Below, in pieces: positions 25,601-39,500 of a stretch of 64,000 nucleotides of DNA. Position 1 is the stretch's first letter. Each line of letters begins with the position of its first letter. A program made the position numbers and the translations under genes. Origin of the DNA: Heliopora coerulea. Lineage: Eukaryota; Cnidaria; Anthozoa; Scleralcyonacea; Helioporidae. The notes beneath the pieces were generated by a model. It was not told the origin of the DNA. It saw only the letters and a program-made list of their open reading frames with translations, and ran no database searches. The DNA is taken from positions 6,990,501 to 7,054,500 of the forward strand of contig JASJOG010000002.1 of assembly GCA_030142905.1 (NCBI GenBank). The letters are read 5' to 3'.

Positions 25601-28600
25601 GAATGCAGCAGCAGCAAGCGCTTCAGCACGAACTATTGCGCCAACAATTAGGACAACAAAAATTCGAGCAACTTTTGCACCAGCAACACCAAACTAAACT
25701 TCAGGTAGAAAAAGATCCAAAAACGTTCATTAAAGAGCACGTGCAAGCTCAACAAAGCAAAGACCTCATGGAACACTTGGCATTGATGCAACAAAAGCAA
25801 AGAACGCTGAGTGAAGACCCGGAGGCGAACGTAGTGATGGAGCAGTTGAAACGACAACATCAGGAAGTTATAAAGCACCAACTCATGCAGCAGCAGATGA
25901 TTCAAGCTCGACACCGTGAGCTTGCAGCAGCCGCAGCAGCGGGAAGAGCTTCTCCCGATTCGAACACTTCCGGTCATCGGCCGTTGTCGCGGGCGCACTC
26001 GTCGCCGATCGTAGTAAGCCGCATCTCCGGACAACCGTCGACCACAGGCCTTGTCTATGATACGTTGATGTTGAAACACCAGTGCACGTGTGGCGACGTA
26101 AGCTCGCATCCCGAACATCCCGGACGCCTGCAGAGTATCTGGGCGCGGTTACAGGAGACTGGTGTAGTGTCTCGGTGTGAGGTAACTTGCTATTTCACGT
26201 TTTCTTTAATGTTTTTTGAAACAGCCGTGGTCCTCTGGTTGGCTCACAGATTTGGAAGTTGCGTTTTTGCCGAATTGGGACTGGGGACAGAATGGTTATC
26301 ACGCACCCTTTCGGAAATCAAAAATTCATGGATTTTGGGATTTTGAAGGAAAAATTTCTGTGGCGCCCTTTCAAATCCTGGGGCTACGATATATCCCTTT
26401 AGTTAATTTTACCACAGTTTTCGCTTGTGCTTCATTGTGAAAACGTATTATTACACATAGCTCATGCACGTATTGACGGTCGGCACTACAACGTAACCAC
26501 TGAGACGAGGTAACCGTGTGGAGACTGGGACTGGAAAATTAAGTATTTTATTTACCTGGTAACTTTTGGGAAAAATCTTTGGGGTTTGGCCTAAAATGTC
26601 ACCTGGGCTAACATGCCAACGATTAGGGTTAGGATTAGGGTTAGGATTGGGATTGGGGTTAGAAATAGGACCCTAACCCTATTCCAAATCCTAACCATAA
26701 TATTCAGGATAATTCTGAATCTTAGGACCATTGACATTTCAGGATTTATCCTGAATCTTAGATGAGAATGTATCAGGTAAATAAAGCACTTAATTTTCCA
26801 GTCCCAATCCCACACGGTTACCTGGTCCCAGTGGTCACGTTCTAGTCCCGACCCGTATTGACATTGTTAGTTTTGCATTGACTTAACGACAGCGGTGTCC
26901 ATTTTGACTATGAAATGCATTGCATATTACATTTTCTTGTTAATTGACATGACAATGTGAATTTGTTGGGAAGCAATAGATTGTTCATTCCTGCTCATTT
27001 TGCCGAAATTGGCCCGCATATTTAATCTGAATGCTTAGCTGTGGTGATCTCGTGGTTGAATGAAGCGAATGCGAAGTGGATCTACAAGTAAAGTTATTTA
27101 GATGTTCCTATGAAGCTATTCTGCCTGGTTGTAGTTTGTGCATTTAAAATGCATTGTGAACAAACGAAATGCTTTGTGACTGCACTACCATTATTTAAGT
27201 GATGCTTTTCTAAATATCCATTATGTGTTCTTTGGCTTACTTCTTCTTACAGTTCCTCTGCGAACCCAGAATTTCTCGAGAACTGCCCGACAGCAATCTA
27301 ATCTGAAAATGCAATGCGGCACGATTCCCTGTCGTGTTACGTACGTTTAGAGCTGTCCGGACGAAGTAGAGAACGCTTAAATGTTTGGCCTCTCGCCATT
27401 TTGGTGGCTTTGCGCTAGGGTAGAATTAATTGTACAAAATGGAGTTTTTGATACTGTGCCCATAGGCGCCCCAACTGTGCTGTCTGCGGAAAACCATGAC
27501 TGTCGTGGAACCGTGCTGGTGAAAAACTAGGTCTGGCCATACTCGAGTTCGTCCAGTTTCCTGTTCCATGTAAACGAAAGGCCAGGCTGCACTAATTTTG
27601 GAACGGTTCCGAATTCGTTCTGATCCGTGTAAACGAGGCTGAAATTTCTGAACTTTTTCATGGTAACTTTAGATAGCAAATGACGGCGTGTCGCACAGCA
27701 TTCACACCCCCTTTGCTGAAGTATCGTTGGTTTAATTGTTGCCCAGTCATGTTGCTGGCATTAGTAATATTTTTTGTGTCCTTTTTGCCACGACCATTTC
27801 AGAGAGTCCGGTCCAGGAAGGCTACTTTGGCTGAAATCCTCACAGTTCACAGGTTAGTTTCGGTGTAAATATCATGACATTATTTGTGATAACATATAAT
27901 GCAGTAATGATATGAAAAAGAGTCGAATCACTGCACTCGATTTATAATAACCAAAGAGTCTACTTGTAATATGGTTAATCAGCACAGAAAGCAGAATAGT
28001 GTAGATACCCCCAGATAAGGTACAGTCTTCGACCAAAGTAGCTGTAACAGTAAACCCTCTTGTTCCCGGTTCAATGTTATTTGAAACGTAATTCCAACAT
28101 TAATTTACACCATTATCCAACATCGCAGCTGTGTTTTTCGTGTTGTCAATCACTTTTGATCTATTTTATTGCAGTGAACAGCATACAATGTTGTTTGGTG
28201 GAAGTACGCAGTTGAGATCCAGAGGGGAAAACGGTAAGGTTACGAACGTGATTTTGTACTTTAAGATCTATCGAACGTCCTTCAGAAAGCGCAGGTCAAG
28301 GGAAGGCAAGACACAACTAGTTCTACTCACATGGTTCTATACAAATTGAATAACGTTAACTAGGGCTTGTGCTGGTGATCAGACAAGTATTCAAAACCCT
28401 GATTTCAGAGCTTGGAAACTAAAACGTTCTTTCAACTGAGTTTTTGGGATGACATTCAAAGACACGGAGAAAATTCCACTTGCGCATAAAATTCCCGAGG
28501 TGGAAATCAGGCTTAATTGTGAACCATAGCTGAAAACATGGGAGTTTGTTCGCCAATCACTACTTGATGGAGAGTAGATAAAAACAGAGATGAAAAAGAG

Positions 28601-31600
28601 GACGGGAATTGACCGATATACTCCCGTATACAAAGTAGATTTTACTCCGGTTTATTACGGTCATTAATATTACTGTACTTCGTGTAGTTTTTATTCCTTT
28701 ATTCGTGTTCTTGAAAGTGGTGCACAATTTCTCAAAAAAACCGGTATTTAATCAGGAACGAAGGGCTGGGAAAGTATCTTCCTTCATTCATATTTCTCAA
28801 GCGTTTGTTTTTAAAAAGCAAACTATTTGCATTGTTTCTAAATTTTAGGTGACATGACAACATTAAAATGTTTTACGACGCTACCTTGCACTGGATTAGG
28901 GGTATGTTAAATCATTCTTCATTATTTATGAATATTAACGATGTTACTTACAAATACCTAATTTCCTTCGCATATCAGGTTGATGCTGATACGATATGGA
29001 ATGAAGCTCACAGCGCCAATGCAGCACGAATGGTGAGTTTTGTTGACGTTCGTTTTCATTTCCTCCAGATTGTGAAGTCGTCATTTTTCCCTTCAACACG
29101 TTGAGATGTATTGACAATTGACGTTTTTATGCCTATCTTATCGATATTCATGCGATAACCAGAACATCGCATAGCCGTTTGGAGATACAAATTTTGTATT
29201 TTTGTGTTAATATTTCTCGCTTGTTTGCTTTGCTTACTAATATAAAATTCGTATATCCCATTCGCATAACCATGTTATAACTTCTATATCGTAAAGCGTT
29301 GTTACGTAGGGGTGTAGGTTATTTCAACGTAAATTCGTTTAAGTAGTTTCAATAACTCAACCTACCTTAGTTTATAATTGTTTGTTATTAATTATTGTTA
29401 ATTATTGGGGAATTAACGAATTTATCTTTTAATTATTGAAGGACAATCAGCGATGAGATTGATAACACTATCTCTCAAACCCAGTTTAATGAAATCAACG
29501 CTGTACAAGTACTAAACATCTCGTAAAACAAGTAAAACTGTTGGTCAACAGCGTTACTTGAATAATGCTATGTTAAGACGAATACCAAACACAATCCTAA
29601 AGAACATACCGTTTGAGAAACACAGTCCTGGAGGTTAACGAACTTGAAAAACGTTGAAGTGGTTTAAACAGGCTTGAGCCAGGGTTTAGAACTGATCCTC
29701 AACATGTACTCTGTTTTCGGTTTAGGTTTTGTTTTCTTTCTGTTCTTATTATGTTTTTCTTCTAGGCTGTTGGCTGTGTGACAGAGTTAGCGTACAAAAT
29801 AGCCTCAGGGGATCTAAAGGTTAGTTAATGATATAAAAATAGGATGCTGCGTAGACAGTGTTAAATAACGTAAAAAGTCCAAAGGTTAGTAATTTCCGTG
29901 ACTGATCGTAAAGAATTCAAACGTTTCGAGCAAAGACCTTCGTCAGAGATTAAAATGAAGGACCTTTGCTTAAAACGTTCGAATTTTTCGTGATCAGTCT
30001 TGGCAGTTATCAACCTTTTAACTTTTGAAGATTCGTTGTGAGTTTTGGTCCTTTACTGTATGTGGGCCACGTTTATCTAGGTAGCAAATGGATAGCACTC
30101 CATTTAATTTTACAACTAAATTTGAGAGGTGCCCTGTGCACGCAGGCCTGCTTTCTCCCCTTGTTGTGATACTCTTTTGAAAAAAACACGCAAAAAGGAG
30201 ATTACGGGGAGTTATTATATTGTTTATCTAGTGCTACAGGAAATGTTATTTTTAAGTATTAAGTATATTAGGCATGTTAAGTAAAAATAAAACTCAAACC
30301 ATTCGGTGTACGTTTAAATTAACAGTTAACTCGAACAACCTTGTCGACGATTTCGCAAGACTAAGAAAAATACGTGAATTTAATGGGACAGAGTAGATCC
30401 ATTTAGCTATTAGTTTCAAAGCTGCGATAGTGCAGGTTTTTTTACGTATCGGTATTCCCGTGACCTGATCTCAGGTTTTGACCAATGTTGTGGCCGTTGG
30501 CTAGTCTTCCTTCATTTGCTAACGAGGAATTAATGACCAAACAAATTCGTAGTTTTAAAAGGTCATATCCAACTTCGCGTCTTCTATACATAACGATCCC
30601 TTCTACTTCGGTTGAAATATACGGCACCCCGATGGATAACTTTTGTGCTCTTCTGTCACGCTCTCCTCTGCCGTCGTTGTCAATGAAATGTGAATAAGAT
30701 GAATTTGACACTCTATTCCCGTCTGTTATTTTTGTATCGACAGTAGCGTAGGAAGCAAGTGTGTGTGTGTGTGTGTGGGGGGGGGGGGGGGAAGGGGGGG
30801 AAAAACCTTTCGGAGACACCTTTGCACATGGAAAGGGCACCCTCAAAATGGATAGCATTTGGCATACCAGTTCTTTTGACGAGAGTTTTGCATTTTAGTG
30901 AAACTAATAATTAATACCAGTATTAAGACTAAATTACAAAACGTCCAAAAAATTTAAAATTTCCAACAGTACCTGAGTAATGTCCCTGTCTCGTTCAGTA
31001 TGCTTTTTTTTCATATTCTTACATATCTTTTAATCTGTAAACCCAAGCAAGAGGGCGTGAACTGATGCGTTACACTTAGTTATAAAATGGCATTTCATTT
31101 CTTTTTAAAAAATGGCACTTTTCTTGCTTTAAAAAAAGCACTTTTTGTCGTTTCCAAAAGGTTGAGGGGGGGATATGCTCCAAATGCTCCCTGGTTCCTA
31201 CGCTTCTGCATATCGATTAATATGGCAAGCAATTCGCCGAAGAGAGGCAGCAAACATGCTTTTCTTGCCGTACAACAATGATAAGGGCGACAGGGGGGTA
31301 GTGACCTGTATATCCGTTTAGTTCCAAGAAGTTCGTCATTGATCATATTAACCCTTCACTCAGTGGTGAGGAAGCGTTTGAACTAACACAGCTGGTGGAG
31401 ATTCCAGTACAAACGAATCTGCTAGGTTTAGTGGTCTGCGTATCAGAGGATCAGTTATAGGATCTACGAGAACACAAACATTGTGTCGAAATTATATAAT
31501 CGTGTTCGATGGTGGTAGATCTTAGGCTCTCTCAGTAGGAGAATGTCCTTATGCAAGAATTTGAATGCTATCTAGGAGAAATCTACAAAGGCACAGTGTA

Positions 31601-34600
31601 GTCTGTTTCCGGGAAACGCCCGTTCAGAACACTGTTGTTGTTTTAACCGTTTGATGTTCTGTCACAGCATGAGCAAAACATCCAAATTCATTACACAATT
31701 TATTGGACCGGGCTAAGGTAGTGGCAATAAGCATTACCAGTCGAGTGATTTAGATCCTCAAAGCGGCAACTTTTCAAATGCCTAGTAGTCTTTAGTTTTC
31801 CTTTCACGAAAGTGTTTTTTTGTTTTCATCAGAACGGAATGGCCGTCGTTCGTCCGCCTGGTCATCACGCTGAGGCTCACCAAGCCATGTGAGTGTTGCC
31901 ACTATGCTATAGGAGGAATATAAGAGAGATGTGGCTAGGTGAAGACGGAAAGGATGGAATATTGGGGAGAGAGAGGGAAAGAGAAATTCAAAATATTTTA
32001 TGAATGAATGCATTGACCTGGACGTCCCTGACACAAATATCATGGACTTAAAATTCATGGTGGAATTGTACCAAAGAAAAACACTTCGTAATACTGTCCT
32101 GGTGTTTCAACTATTCTACCCTAAGTTGTTGATCAAAATCTCTTTCACAACGATCGAGAGTGAGCAACTATTTTATCCTGTCTTATTCTAGGGGCTTCTG
32201 TTATTTTAACTCCGTCGCTATTGCAGCCAGATTGCTTCGATTGCGAATGTCTGTAGAGAAAGTCCTCATAGTTGACTGGGTAAGTATTTGCGTGTGTTGA
32301 GTGCCGTGTTAACTGTGCTATTATTAGGAGTTTATTAGTTAATTAGTTTAGAATTACATACTGTAATGGGGTCACTTGGATGTTTGAAGCACGAGGTTTA
32401 GGATATATGTCAGTTTTGTTCGGTTCTGTCTGCTATTCTGGAGGCTAGACGGTGTCATTAGTTGAATTTAAAGTTAAAGGGGATCTCTGAGGGGTATTGT
32501 CACAGAAGTAAGTTCTTTTTATTGGTATAGACGTTTATCAGTTGCATATATTTTATAATTTTCTTTTACTTTATCATTTGTAATATATTTGTATTATAGA
32601 TCGAGTTGCATTAATAAATACGATTCAAATATTCCTCTGTTACTGTCAAGTTAACAATCTTCGCGACACAGCGTGCAACCATGTTTATGTGTATTGTTTG
32701 AATGCTGGTTACTGTTCCAACGCATGTACATGTCTAGTGTTCGAGTTTTAGTGGCTTATTCTTTTCCCTGAAGTATGGGATACATCTTTTGCAACCGTTG
32801 TTTCACATGTGAGCCCTCTTGTCTCAGTTGTATGATCGAGTTGCTTGTTACGGTATAAGTCCTGGGTTGATTCAGTGGCGTAACGGGGGGCCTCCAATAG
32901 GTGCAGTTGCCCCGGGCGGCACTTTTTTTTGGGGGGGGGGAGAGGCGACATTTTCGGCCGTCGGTGTCCTGAAAACGTTGGCCCATAACTATTTAAAATA
33001 AACATCTGGCTTAATTTGTTGCAGCGGTGTAAAAGAATGTTACTAGGGTGTAAAAACTACCATAAATGCTTATTCAATATTTCCCCCCCTAACAGAGGGG
33101 GGTGCGAGCAACCCAGGGTGATTGACGTTACTTAGACGAGTCAAGGTAACAGTCACGGTGAACAAATTATTGTGTTGATGATATTAAGTCATTTTCGTGT
33201 TGTTGATAGGCGAACGTAAAACCAACTGATTACTATTTATTTGAAGATTGATCGCAGTTGAACAGGGAAGTTTACATAAGTTTACGTATGAGCGCTGGTT
33301 AGGAATAAGAATTAATACACGTAGTGAAGACAGAATATTCTATTTTTCGATGGATTATTCTTCGTGCATGCCGGCTTTTTGAGTTCTCTTTTGTTCTTTC
33401 TTTACTTTTCTTTTTTTTGGGGAGGGAGGCGGGCGGCATTTTCCACTCCCACCCCGGGCAGCAATTTATCTCGTTATGCCACTGTGTTGATCCTTTTGCT
33501 AGGTTCCCCGAAGAGTGTTTTATTTACCTTAGTATATTAGAATGAGTATACACGTACACGTTTTCGTATGAAAACCCATCAAAAATCTTGCGTTAGAACT
33601 TGAGAACTTTATTGACAACTTTCCATAGAGGCTTTTCAGTGACGATTAGTAGAGATAAAAAATCAAAATTCAACAAACCTACCATAACACTAAACTATTA
33701 TACTAATGTTATCAAGATATTGCGACATAAATATTTAAAATGTATTGTTCTAAAAATTGTTCAAATGTTCTAAAAATTTTTGAAAAAGGTGTTTTCTTAA
33801 ATTACACTTAAAACTGGCAATGGACTTACATAATTTTAAGGAATCTTCAGTATTATTCCACAATGACAATTCTACAATAAAATGTTTCTTGTCTGGATGC
33901 ACTCTTAAATAACGGAATGTTTAGTTGCTGGTTACCGTTTTTGTAATCGTTTTCATTTGTCACCACGTCCACACCTAAACGCAGCAACAATTCGAAAACG
34001 CTACTGCCTGTCTACTGAGCATGCGTAGGAGGCTAGACCCGCCCAAGCCATGAAATCAATCGTTCTCGAAACTCTTCGTCCACACGAAAACGATAAGCCG
34101 GTATTTTCTAATCACTCTACTTTGGAAAGTGTTCTCGAAAGTCACCGTTTTTGGCGACCGAAAACGCCGTTTACGTGAGGACGGGAGGCCAAAACGCAGA
34201 AAAAAGTACGCGTTTTTATACGAAAACGTATACGTGTGAGCGGGGCCTAAAGCTTCGAATGGTTGAAAACTGGTTTGACATTTTCGTCTAAAGCCATCAC
34301 ACGCAATTCTGCATTGATTGCTCGCCCCAATCGACATTAACGTGTTAAAGTTTATTGCTTGATTATTATATACTGCGAAAGAGCAACCTTGAAAACTGAA
34401 AGGACTTGAGCGGGATTTGAACTCGAATTTTATCGTAACCAGGCCGCTGCACTGCGTGTTCGTAGGTTTGCAGTTCAGGATAATTTTGAAGGTCGGCACT
34501 AGAACGTAACCACTGAGGGCAGGTAACCCTGTGGAGACTGGGACTGGAAAATTAAGTATTTTGTTTACCTGATAACTTTTGGAAAAAATCTTTGGGGTTT

Positions 34601-36527
34601 GGGTTAAAATGTCACCTGGGCTAACATGCCAACGATTAGAGTTAGGATTGGGGTTAGGATTGGGGTTAGAAATAGGACCCTAACCCTATTCCTAACCATA
34701 ACATTCAGGATTTATCCCGAATCATAGGTGAGGATGTATCAGGTAAATAAAACACTTAATTTTCCAGTCTCAGTCTCCACACGGTTACCTGGTCCCAGTG
34801 GTCACGTTCTAGTCCCGACCCGTATTGACATTGTTAGTTTTGCATCGACTTAAGGACAGCGGTGTCCATTTTGACTATGAAATGCATTGCATATTACATT
34901 TTCTTGTTATAATTGACATGACAATGTGAATTTGTTGGGAAGCAATAGATTGTTCATTCCTGCTCATTTTGCTGAAATTGGCCCACATATTTAATCTGAA
35001 TGCTTAGCTGTGGTGATCTCGTGGTTGAATGAAGCGAATGCGAAGTGGATCTACAAGTGAAGTGATTTAGATGTTCCTATGAAGCTATTCTGCCTAGTTG
35101 TATTTTATTTACCTGATATCCTCTCACCTAAGATTGGAGAGAATCTTGAAATTGCAATGGTCCTAAGATTCAAAATTATCGTTAAGGTTAGGATTATAGG
35201 ATTAGAGTAAGGGTTAGGGTTAGCGTTAGGTTTCGGGTTAAGATTAGGATCCTAATCCTAATCCTAACCATTGACATGTCCCCTCTGATGACATTTTAAC
35301 TAAAACCCCAACGATTTTTTCCAAAAAGTTATCAGATAAATCAAGAATTTAATTTTCCAGCCACAGTCTCCACACGGTCACCTGGTCTCAGTGGTTACGC
35401 TCAAGTGCTAGTGCCGACCAATCATTAAGTTTTCTCTTCATGTTAACTTGACGATGATTCTGAAATGGAATCGAAACGTTGCACATCCTCGTGTACCAAC
35501 TTTGAGTTGTGGCGAGTATCTCTTGTGCATTTAGATTTTGATTCTCCGAGCTTAGTCTTTCTTCTTGATTCGGTAGCTCAGTTCGGGGAGCAATGGTCCG
35601 GTTATCCAAAGGTGCAATTTCGAATCTAGCCCAAGTCAAGTCAACGTTTAGTGGTAACATTGGCATTGTAGGATAATAATAAAATTTCCTCGTATACACA
35701 CACCCACACACACACACACACGCACACACACATATATATAGGTGGGTGTGTGTGTCAAATATTTTAATAGGACATAGAAATATCGTCATTTTCACAAGAT
35801 TTTGCTCGGAGGTGTTTATTTGTATCCAATGACTCATCCATTTAATAATTTGCATGGTTAGGATATTCACCATGGTAACGGCACTCAGCAAATGTTTTAT
35901 GATGATCCTCACGTGTTATACATCTCAATGCATCGCCATGACGATGGGACATTTTTCCCAGGAACCGGAAAGCCTGAGGAGGTGAGAGTGAGAAGTGTAA
36001 TTGTCTGTGGGTGCCCATAAGCGTTTGCCGGGGCCATTTAAAGGTCTAAGACAAACAAAGTTCCTTCACAAAGTTTAAGTTTTGTTTCTGCATTCTTTTT
36101 TGCTAAATTTAGTGTGGAGCCGGGGTAGGTGTTGGTTACAATGTCAATATTGCTTGGAATGGTGGTCTTGGTAAGTCAATGTATCTATGTAATATTTAAA
36201 AATCGAGTGCTTAATCGGATATACATTATATTTTTAAGTGCTTTATCGGATTTAAAACACGGAGCGAAAGCCGAGTGTTCTTAGATCCGATAAAACACGT
36301 GCTGCGAGTTTTTTAAACCTCTTAATACGCTAATTTGCGATAAAACTTTGCAAATTTATGTTTTCTAAGCCGAAAAAACTAATTTCTTCACATATACAGT
36401 TACATGTGCCTTAATCACGTATAAAGACACAACACGGTTATGATTTTCCTTTGTATTTATCTCACGAATTCTTAATAAATTTTATAAGTATATGTATATA
36501 CTGTATGTGCGTATATTTGTTCGTATA

Positions 36528-36589
<62 letters not shown>

Positions 36590-39500
36590 AAATTAAATAG
36601 AATGAATGTATTAGTTGTATTATATAATGGGTAGATAAGTGGGTGGGTAGGTAGGTAAATATATAGTGGGCAGCACAAATTTCTGGTTGGATAACCAGAT
36701 TACAATATCTATCTACCGATCTGTCCGTCCATTCATCTGTCTATATGTATAAAAACTTATAATAAGACTGTTTTTAATCTATTACATATTACATATGTTT
36801 CGGGTTCCAGCCCGTTCATCAGGAATATTGGTGTATTCGCTACAAGCTGCCAAAATGGATTGCCTATAAATTTTTATATAACTGACGTTCAGTTACGAGG
36901 TTTTTAAATTCGTAGAATGAGTCATCGACATTCGTGACTTTCTTCATTTTTTGACATATAAATACCCTTTGCGTAAAGAAATAAGGATGTATGTCTACAA
37001 ATTTTAATGATTTTACCCACAGGTATAATATTTTCAAATTTTAAACTTCACAACGATGTCAAGAGCGCGAAATACCAACTTAGAAAATATTAGGATCAGA
37101 GGGGGAGCAGAGGGGGTTACAGTCCCTCCGTCGCGGAACCTTAGCCCTCTGTCGCGAAAAAATTAACCATCCGTCGGGAAATTTTCACTGAAGAACACAC
37201 ATATATTGTACAAACTATGAGAATTTGTTGATTTAGCCAAGAAGGATAATAGACTCTTCTCTTCACGTCAAATCTAAAAGCAAACTGTTTATAGTCAGAA
37301 GTTGAGATTATTCTTGCGAAAAATAGCATGATACTTACGACCTTCAAATAACGAAATTGTAAATGGGGCGTGATCCTGGCTGTTTTGGTTTAGTTCCCCT
37401 GTCGGGGACGGTAGCCCCAGCGTCTGGAAATTCCTGGCGCCACCACTGCTTAAGATTATCGTGACTGGGCGTCATGACGTGCAAAATCAAATGACAAGTG
37501 GTGAGTTATCAGACAAATTAGTTACCTATAAGATAAAAAAGACATTCAGTCAATCGAAATATAAAAATCTTCCCTCAACTGTAACTTTGAGCAATCCCAG
37601 AACACTAAAATGGTAGCGTCCAGAAAAATAATATGCGAAAATTAATACGTAATTTCCTGAGTCATTGGGCAGATATGAAACTATCAACTTAAATCTTACG
37701 ACGCTCTTCCTGTAGAGACGTAGATTTAAGGAACTCTTATATGCTGACATGTTTTGGTTTGTTTTTTTTGTTTTTTTTTTTTTTGTTTTTTCCTGTGGTA
37801 TCATTTACCCTGTTTTTTTCTTTGCAGATCCCATGTACGGAGATGCTGAGTACTTAGCGGCTTTCAGGTGAAGTAACTTATTTCAAAGTTGGTGTTACTG
37901 TTGATGCAGTCGTTGACTGTGGTAGTAAATGAAAATTTGTGAAAGCTCTTTTTCACTGTTGCTGGGCACCTTTTGTGACATATTTGCGTTAACTCGTTAC
38001 TCAAGACGTTTGTTCATCGCTTTTCTTGAACACTCTCCACCAGGGCCATTTTCCTTCATCCTTTAATGTTGTGCAGTCATGAAAATCTGGGTCACGCTCA
38101 CTTTCATGATTCTTGACCTCTGCTTTCTGTCAGCTTTTCTTGCAGTATGATCACTCAGATAATCTAATCCCCAAGTACTCTTACGACATATTACATCAGA
38201 GTCCAAGAATTTTTTACTTCATAACGAGATACAAGTATAATGTCTTCATTGGCGTAAAATGACGCTTAATAGGCAATTGCATGAATATGCTATTCACTTG
38301 GGTACTATAGAATGTAATACTGTTGTACAGACAAAGGAGGCAGTAGTGAGGAGTTTCCGCGGCACATTAAGTTCGCTGTCAAGCGATTACGTGGCACGTA
38401 ATTGACAGTAAAACAGCTTAGGGTTTGGATTTTATCCTAATGGTCCAAATATTCAAGTCTTGAACGATTAATTGTTCGCAGCGTATCTGAAAATCTCGCG
38501 AAAACGAATAATTAACCTTCTCGAACCAATTTTATCTTTGTGCCCATTGACGTTGTTCGATCAGGCTTACAACCGGCATTTTATGAACAGAACTTTTCAA
38601 ATTAAAGACTGTAAAATACATTCACCAGAAGTAAACTTTAGAATCGAGATACGCCTGAAAGATAAATATTTCACTTACGCCATATAGACGACGGCCAAAA
38701 CTTGGTTTTTGCGTTGACGTCCAAGAAAAAGCTATGATGCATCCGATCGCCGTCAAAAAAAGTGACTGTGCTTAAGTTCCCTAAGTTCATCGTGATGGTA
38801 GTGGTGGTGGTGGTAGTGGTGGTGGTGATGGTGGTGATGGTAATGGTGGTGGTGACGTTCATCACGTCGATGATACTGGTGATGAATATGGTGATGTTGA
38901 TTCTAGTCATAATGTTTAAGCTGTTACTAATGTTGATATCGATGTTGTGATGTGGATGATGCTGATATTGGTGATGTTTGTGGTAGTCACGGTAATACCG
39001 TGACGGTGATAGCGATGACGACGATGATGGTGTTGAGATTAATAATGAAGTGCTGACAATGGTTTTGTCTTTGCTTTACAGGACCGTAGTAATGCCTTTA
39101 GCGCGAGAATTTTCTCCTGACATAGTGCTAGTTTCCGCTGGTTTTGATGCCGCTTCCGGTCACTCGCCTCAGTTGGGAGGCTACGTCGTTTCTGCTGCTT
39201 GTAAGTATCGAAATAAAACTTGCAAAACTAGAGACGTACAGTATATACTTCTCTGCTTAAATAGTAACACCTAAATTCTTTTAGAATTTTAGTGTTATTA
39301 TTTTTTAAAATTTAATTTTTTTTAAAATTTAAAGGTGTACCTTTGACATAGTAGTTGGTCATTAGGAGTTTTAAATTGCGCTTCTTACTGATTACTGTAA
39401 TTTTTCACTCTAGGTTTTGCCAGCATGACGCGGCAGTTAATGGATGTCGCCGATGGACACATAGTTCTCGCTTTAGAAGGAGGGTAGGTGAAAGACTCTG

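Larger units (their letters stand above)
26182..27802 (+). other. HDAC intron 4
   Basis: Carries MITE copy B and the source-like flank (26854-27133) that is duplicated at 34821-35102. The rest has no recognised feature. Confidence 0.6.

Noticed and set aside
25648..26118. 156-codon open frame on the - strand
   Set aside because: Shadow of the Gln-rich HDAC exon 4; the Leu/His composition follows from CAG/CAA read in reverse.
38671..38950. Thr/Ile-rich and Val-rich frames on both strands
   Set aside because: Products of the GTG/GAT repeat before HDAC exon 15.
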